This document shows, one piece after another, positions 61,669 through 64,000 of a stretch of 64,000 bases of DNA (positions within the stretch are counted from its first letter, which is position 1; each line of letters begins with the position of its first letter). Below the pieces are notes generated by a model. It saw nothing but the letters and a program-made list of their open reading frames with translations. It searched no databases and was not told where the DNA came from. The stretch covers positions 372,001-436,000 of the forward strand of contig CAWGTU010000001.1 of the NCBI GenBank assembly GCA_963825635.1, written 5' to 3'. This DNA is from JAOUEA01 sp963825635. GTDB lineage: Bacteria > Actinomycetota > UBA4738 > HRBIN12. Position numbers and translations under genes: made by a program.

Positions 61669-62732
61669 TCAACGACCTGATGCTCGAGGACATCCTCTCC
61701 CAGAGTGAGGCGTTGGCCGAAGGGCTGCCCTCCCTTCGGAGGCAGGTGAGGGCAGCCGGGCTCCCCGAACCGCGCAGGGTCGTGTTGACCGGAAGCGGGG
61801 ATTCCTACATCGCGCCGGTCGCCCTGCACTCGCTTTTCCGAGATCGCATAGCTGTGCCTGTGATGCCCCTTCCCAGCCTCGACGCGAGCCGCTATCTCGG
61901 CCCCTCGGAGGGTGATCTGGTCGTGGTCGTCTCGGTGAGCGGCGAGGTTGCCAGGACGATCGAGGCGGCCCGACGATCACATGCTGCCGGGGGATTCACG
62001 GTCGCGATCACCGCCGACGGGGGCTCGACGCTCGCGACGTCGAGCGACTGCGCGCTGGTGATCCCGCGGCCGATCGATCGGTCGATACCGCACTCCCGCG
62101 ACTACTCGGTCACCCTCCTCGCGCTCGCGTGCCTGCTGGAGTCGCTCGCGGCAGCGAGCTTCCCGCAGCTGGATGGGCTGCCCGAGATCGTCGACGAGGT
62201 CGTCCGCCGATCGCTCGAGACCGTCGCCGAAGTCCCGACGACCGCGGGGAGAACCTGGTTCCTCGGCGCTGGTCCCGACCGCGGCACGGCCATGTTCGGC
62301 GCCCTCAAGTACTGGGAAGCGGCTGGCCTGGAGGCGTGGTGGGACGACCTCGAGGAGTTCGGGCACGGTTCGCAGCTGATGGCCCGGCCCGGCGATCGGG
62401 CCGTGTTGATCGCCGCCGGCCCGGGAGCGCAGCGCTCCGTCGAGATGGCGTCCGGCCTCGAGCGGATGGGCATGGACGTGCTGCTCGTCGGGGGCAGCGA
62501 GATGGTCGACGGGGATCGCGCACATCTGCGGACCGTGGAGGCACCCGATCCGCTCTGGCATCCGTTCGTGTCCTGCGTGCCCACTCAAGCCCTCGCGCTC
62601 GCCGAGGCGGAGGCTCGTGGCCTCGACGTCTCGATCACGCTCGCAGGCCGAGCTCACGGTCCGACCTTCGACGAGGTACACAAGGAGTGGACCAAACGGA
62701 GCGCCGTCGTCCTCGCCGACGGCTCCGGATGA
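61665..62732 (+). CDS. SIS-domain protein 2 (divergent paralogue)
   Basis: The 355-residue protein is a second double-SIS protein: VVLTGSGDSYIAPVALHSLF (again GDSY), VVVVSVSGEVARTIEAARR, ITADGGSTLATSSD, and DLEEFGHGSQLMARPGD, which aligns with the EEYAHDEYS of SIS protein 1 and ELKHGP of GlmS. It is only weakly similar overall to SIS protein 1, so it is not a recent duplicate and may act on a different intermediate or form a heteromer. The GTG overlaps the kinase stop; ATG 61650 in frame is an alternative. Confidence 0.78.
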   Translation: MINDLMLEDILSQSEALAEGLPSLRRQVRAAGLPEPRRVVLTGSGDSYIAPVALHSLFRDRIAVPVMPLPSLDASRYLGPSEGDLVVVVSVSGEVARTIEAARRSHAAGGFTVAITADGGSTLATSSDCALVIPRPIDRSIPHSRDYSVTLLALACLLESLAAASFPQLDGLPEIVDEVVRRSLETVAEVPTTAGRTWFLGAGPDRGTAMFGALKYWEAAGLEAWWDDLEEFGHGSQLMARPGDRAVLIAAGPGAQRSVEMASGLERMGMDVLLVGGSEMVDGDRAHLRTVEAPDPLWHPFVSCVPTQALALAEAEARGLDVSITLAGRAHGPTFDEVHKEWTKRSAVVLADGSG

Positions 62733-63820
62733 TGTCTTCGTCAGGTTTGACCCTCGGGCTCGTCGCGCCGCCCTGGCCCCCGTATTGGCAAGTGCGGTCG
62801 GCCGTCGAGCTGGCGTCATCGCTGTCCCTCGAGGTGTGCTCGACATGGGATCACCTGGTCGAGTTCGAGGTTCCTTCCTCGGAAAGCGGCCCGCCCGAGG
62901 CGGAGTCGCCAGCGCCCTTCGAGTATCAGGTACTCCTCGGGGCGCTCGCCGCGCACGCAGGATCGGTTCGTTTGCAGGTGGGCGTCACGGAACTCCTTCG
63001 ACGTCATCCGGTGGTCGTTGGACAGGCCTTCGTCACCCTCGCCCACATCACGGAGCGAGCGCCGATCGTGGGCATCGGCGCTGGCGAACGCATCAACACC
63101 GAGCCTGTTGGTCTCTGGACCGAGGCTCCGGTCGCTCGTCTCGAGGAGGGCCTCGCGGTCCTTCGAGCCTGCTTCGTGGGCGAGAGTCCGTTGACGCACG
63201 CGGGGGAGCGATTCGAGCTGCGGGAGCTGCGGTTCGAGCTCCGCCCACCGGCGGACCGCATGCCCGAGATCTGGGTCGGCGGCCGCGGCCCGCGAATGCG
63301 CCGGCTCGCGGGGCGGTTCGGGGACGGATGGTACCCGACCGACATCGTGGATCCCACCGTCTACGAACGCGATCTCGCCGACGTGAAGGCGGCTGCTGCT
63401 GCGGCCGGCCGAGATGCCGGGGATCTCACGCCCGCCGCAGAGCTTGTCGTCTTCTCCGGCGGTAGTGCATCGAGCGTCGCCGAGGCGCTTCGATCCGACG
63501 AGGCGAGGCTCTTCGGGCTCCTGCTCAGCGGGGGAGATTGGCGAGAGGCCGGGTATGAGCATCCCTTCGGGGAGGATCATCGCGGGGTCTTCGACCACGA
63601 CCCGGCCCTCGTGACGCGCGAAGCCCTCGATGCGGTGCCGGTCGACCTCGTGGCACGGCACGCCCTCACCGGTACGCCGGCCGAGATCGCGAAGGGGCTC
63701 CTGGCCCTGCGCGAAGCGGGCTTGCGTCACGCCAACCTCTCGTTCGGCACGATCGAGGCGTCGACGGCTGCAACCATTCGATCGGTCGTGCACGCGATCC
63801 GCCAGATCCTCGGAGGATGA
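62729..63820 (+). CDS. LLM-class (F420-dependent) oxidoreductase
   Basis: The 363-residue protein resembles the luciferase-like monooxygenase superfamily in its F420-dependent branch: LGLVAPPWPPYWQVRSAVELA and EVCSTWDHLVEFEVPS at the first strand, VRLQVGVTELLRRHPVVVGQAFVTL, GIGAGERINTEPVGLW, and MPEIWVGGRGPRMRRLAGRFGDGWYP. These match LLM F420 enzymes such as MER or F420-dependent dehydrogenases rather than FMN luciferases. It overlaps the SIS 2 stop (ATGA) and the next gene start (ATGA). An F420 step within a sugar-amine locus is unusual. Confidence 0.8.
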   Translation: MMSSSGLTLGLVAPPWPPYWQVRSAVELASSLSLEVCSTWDHLVEFEVPSSESGPPEAESPAPFEYQVLLGALAAHAGSVRLQVGVTELLRRHPVVVGQAFVTLAHITERAPIVGIGAGERINTEPVGLWTEAPVARLEEGLAVLRACFVGESPLTHAGERFELRELRFELRPPADRMPEIWVGGRGPRMRRLAGRFGDGWYPTDIVDPTVYERDLADVKAAAAAAGRDAGDLTPAAELVVFSGGSASSVAEALRSDEARLFGLLLSGGDWREAGYEHPFGEDHRGVFDHDPALVTREALDAVPVDLVARHALTGTPAEIAKGLLALREAGLRHANLSFGTIEASTAATIRSVVHAIRQILGG

Positions 63821-64000
63821 TGCCAGTGACCACAGCATCGCCGTACGCTTTCTACCTGCCCGAGGATCCTGAGCACACGATCGTCCAGAGCTCCCTCGAG
63901 AGCGCGCGGTTCCTGCGCGCCGTCAGCGAGCACGACGACGAAGGGCTGCTGTTGTGCCGCTCCGTCGATGCAGATAGCGACGGCAAGCTCGTGCGGTACC
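63817..64000 (+). CDS. partial gene of unknown function at the window end
   Basis: An open frame from ATG 63817 (or the next in-frame ATG 63820) overlaps the LLM stop by four bases and runs to the window end (61 residues visible). It begins ASPYAFYLPEDPEHTIVQSS and has EHDDEGLLLCRSVDADSDGK. The product is truncated by the window; no family was recognised. Tight coupling shows it belongs to the operon. Confidence 0.7.
   Translation, partial: MMPVTTASPYAFYLPEDPEHTIVQSSLESARFLRAVSEHDDEGLLLCRSVDADSDGKLVRY

Overview
The window comes from a high-GC bacterial chromosome that looks like an actinomycete, probably a deep or poorly studied Actinomycetota lineage. The signs are GTG/TTG starts, pervasive GC at third codon positions (which creates many long antisense shadow ORFs), F420-type enzymes, an LppM-like lipoprotein and a 180-kDa-type NAD-glutamate dehydrogenase. 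No rRNA, tRNA, CRISPR array, integrase or intact insertion sequence was recognised.

Layout. 1-8640: an F420-dependent nitroreductase-like gene, then a branched-chain amino acid operon. The operon starts with a promoter, a leader peptide ending in Thr-Thr-Leu-Val-Leu-Ile-Pro, a hairpin and a U-tract terminator, the signature of transcription attenuation. It continues with a small unknown gene, ilvB, ilvN, ilvC, leuA (with an in-frame 33-bp tandem repeat in its 5' end), leuB and cimA. 8652-17692: a DacB-type carboxypeptidase, a large GGDEF/EAL protein, a C45-type acyltransferase, a class III aminotransferase with a VOC protein, serC, and a membrane protein. 18083-25307: a universal-stress-protein/Rieske fusion flanked by two paralogous four-helix membrane proteins, a DDAH-like amidinotransferase-fold hydrolase, a degenerate receiver protein with a Gly/Asp-rich tail, OsmC, two paralogous FN3 proteins and a secreted muralytic-like protein. 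25399-30231: NAD-GDH. 30255-48625: assorted housekeeping and surface genes, including a CAP protein, MBL hydrolase, LppM-like lipoprotein, a three-subunit molybdenum hydroxylase, a predicted haem/copper membrane protein, a delta-60 repeat protein, an APC permease, a degenerate PAP2-kinase fusion, a NylB-like hydrolase, two apparently frameshifted genes and a class III nucleotidyl cyclase. 48626-52358: an FMO and a LuxR regulator among three copies of an unnamed intergenic repeat.

52359-64000 is the most distinctive part. A TetR regulator and a KpsF-like SIS isomerase are divergent from a tightly coupled operon. That operon encodes an oligopeptide-type ABC transporter (substrate-binding protein, fused double ATPase, two permeases), a GNAT-like protein, two divergent SIS-domain proteins, a PfkB kinase, an LLM/F420-type oxidoreductase and a further gene cut by the window end. 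Two 16-bp palindromes 20 bp apart lie in the divergent promoter region. Uptake + PfkB kinase + SIS enzyme is the logic of known Amadori-compound (fructoselysine or fructose-asparagine) catabolism. Here it is combined with an Opp-type importer, a second SIS protein and an F420-type enzyme, so I infer an uncharacterised pathway for a glycosylated amine, amino sugar or opine-like compound.

Several genes (receiver-like tail, SnoaL-like, cNMP remnant, a small Cys-containing ORF) show apparent single-base frameshifts. These may be real decay or sequence errors in GC-rich tracts.
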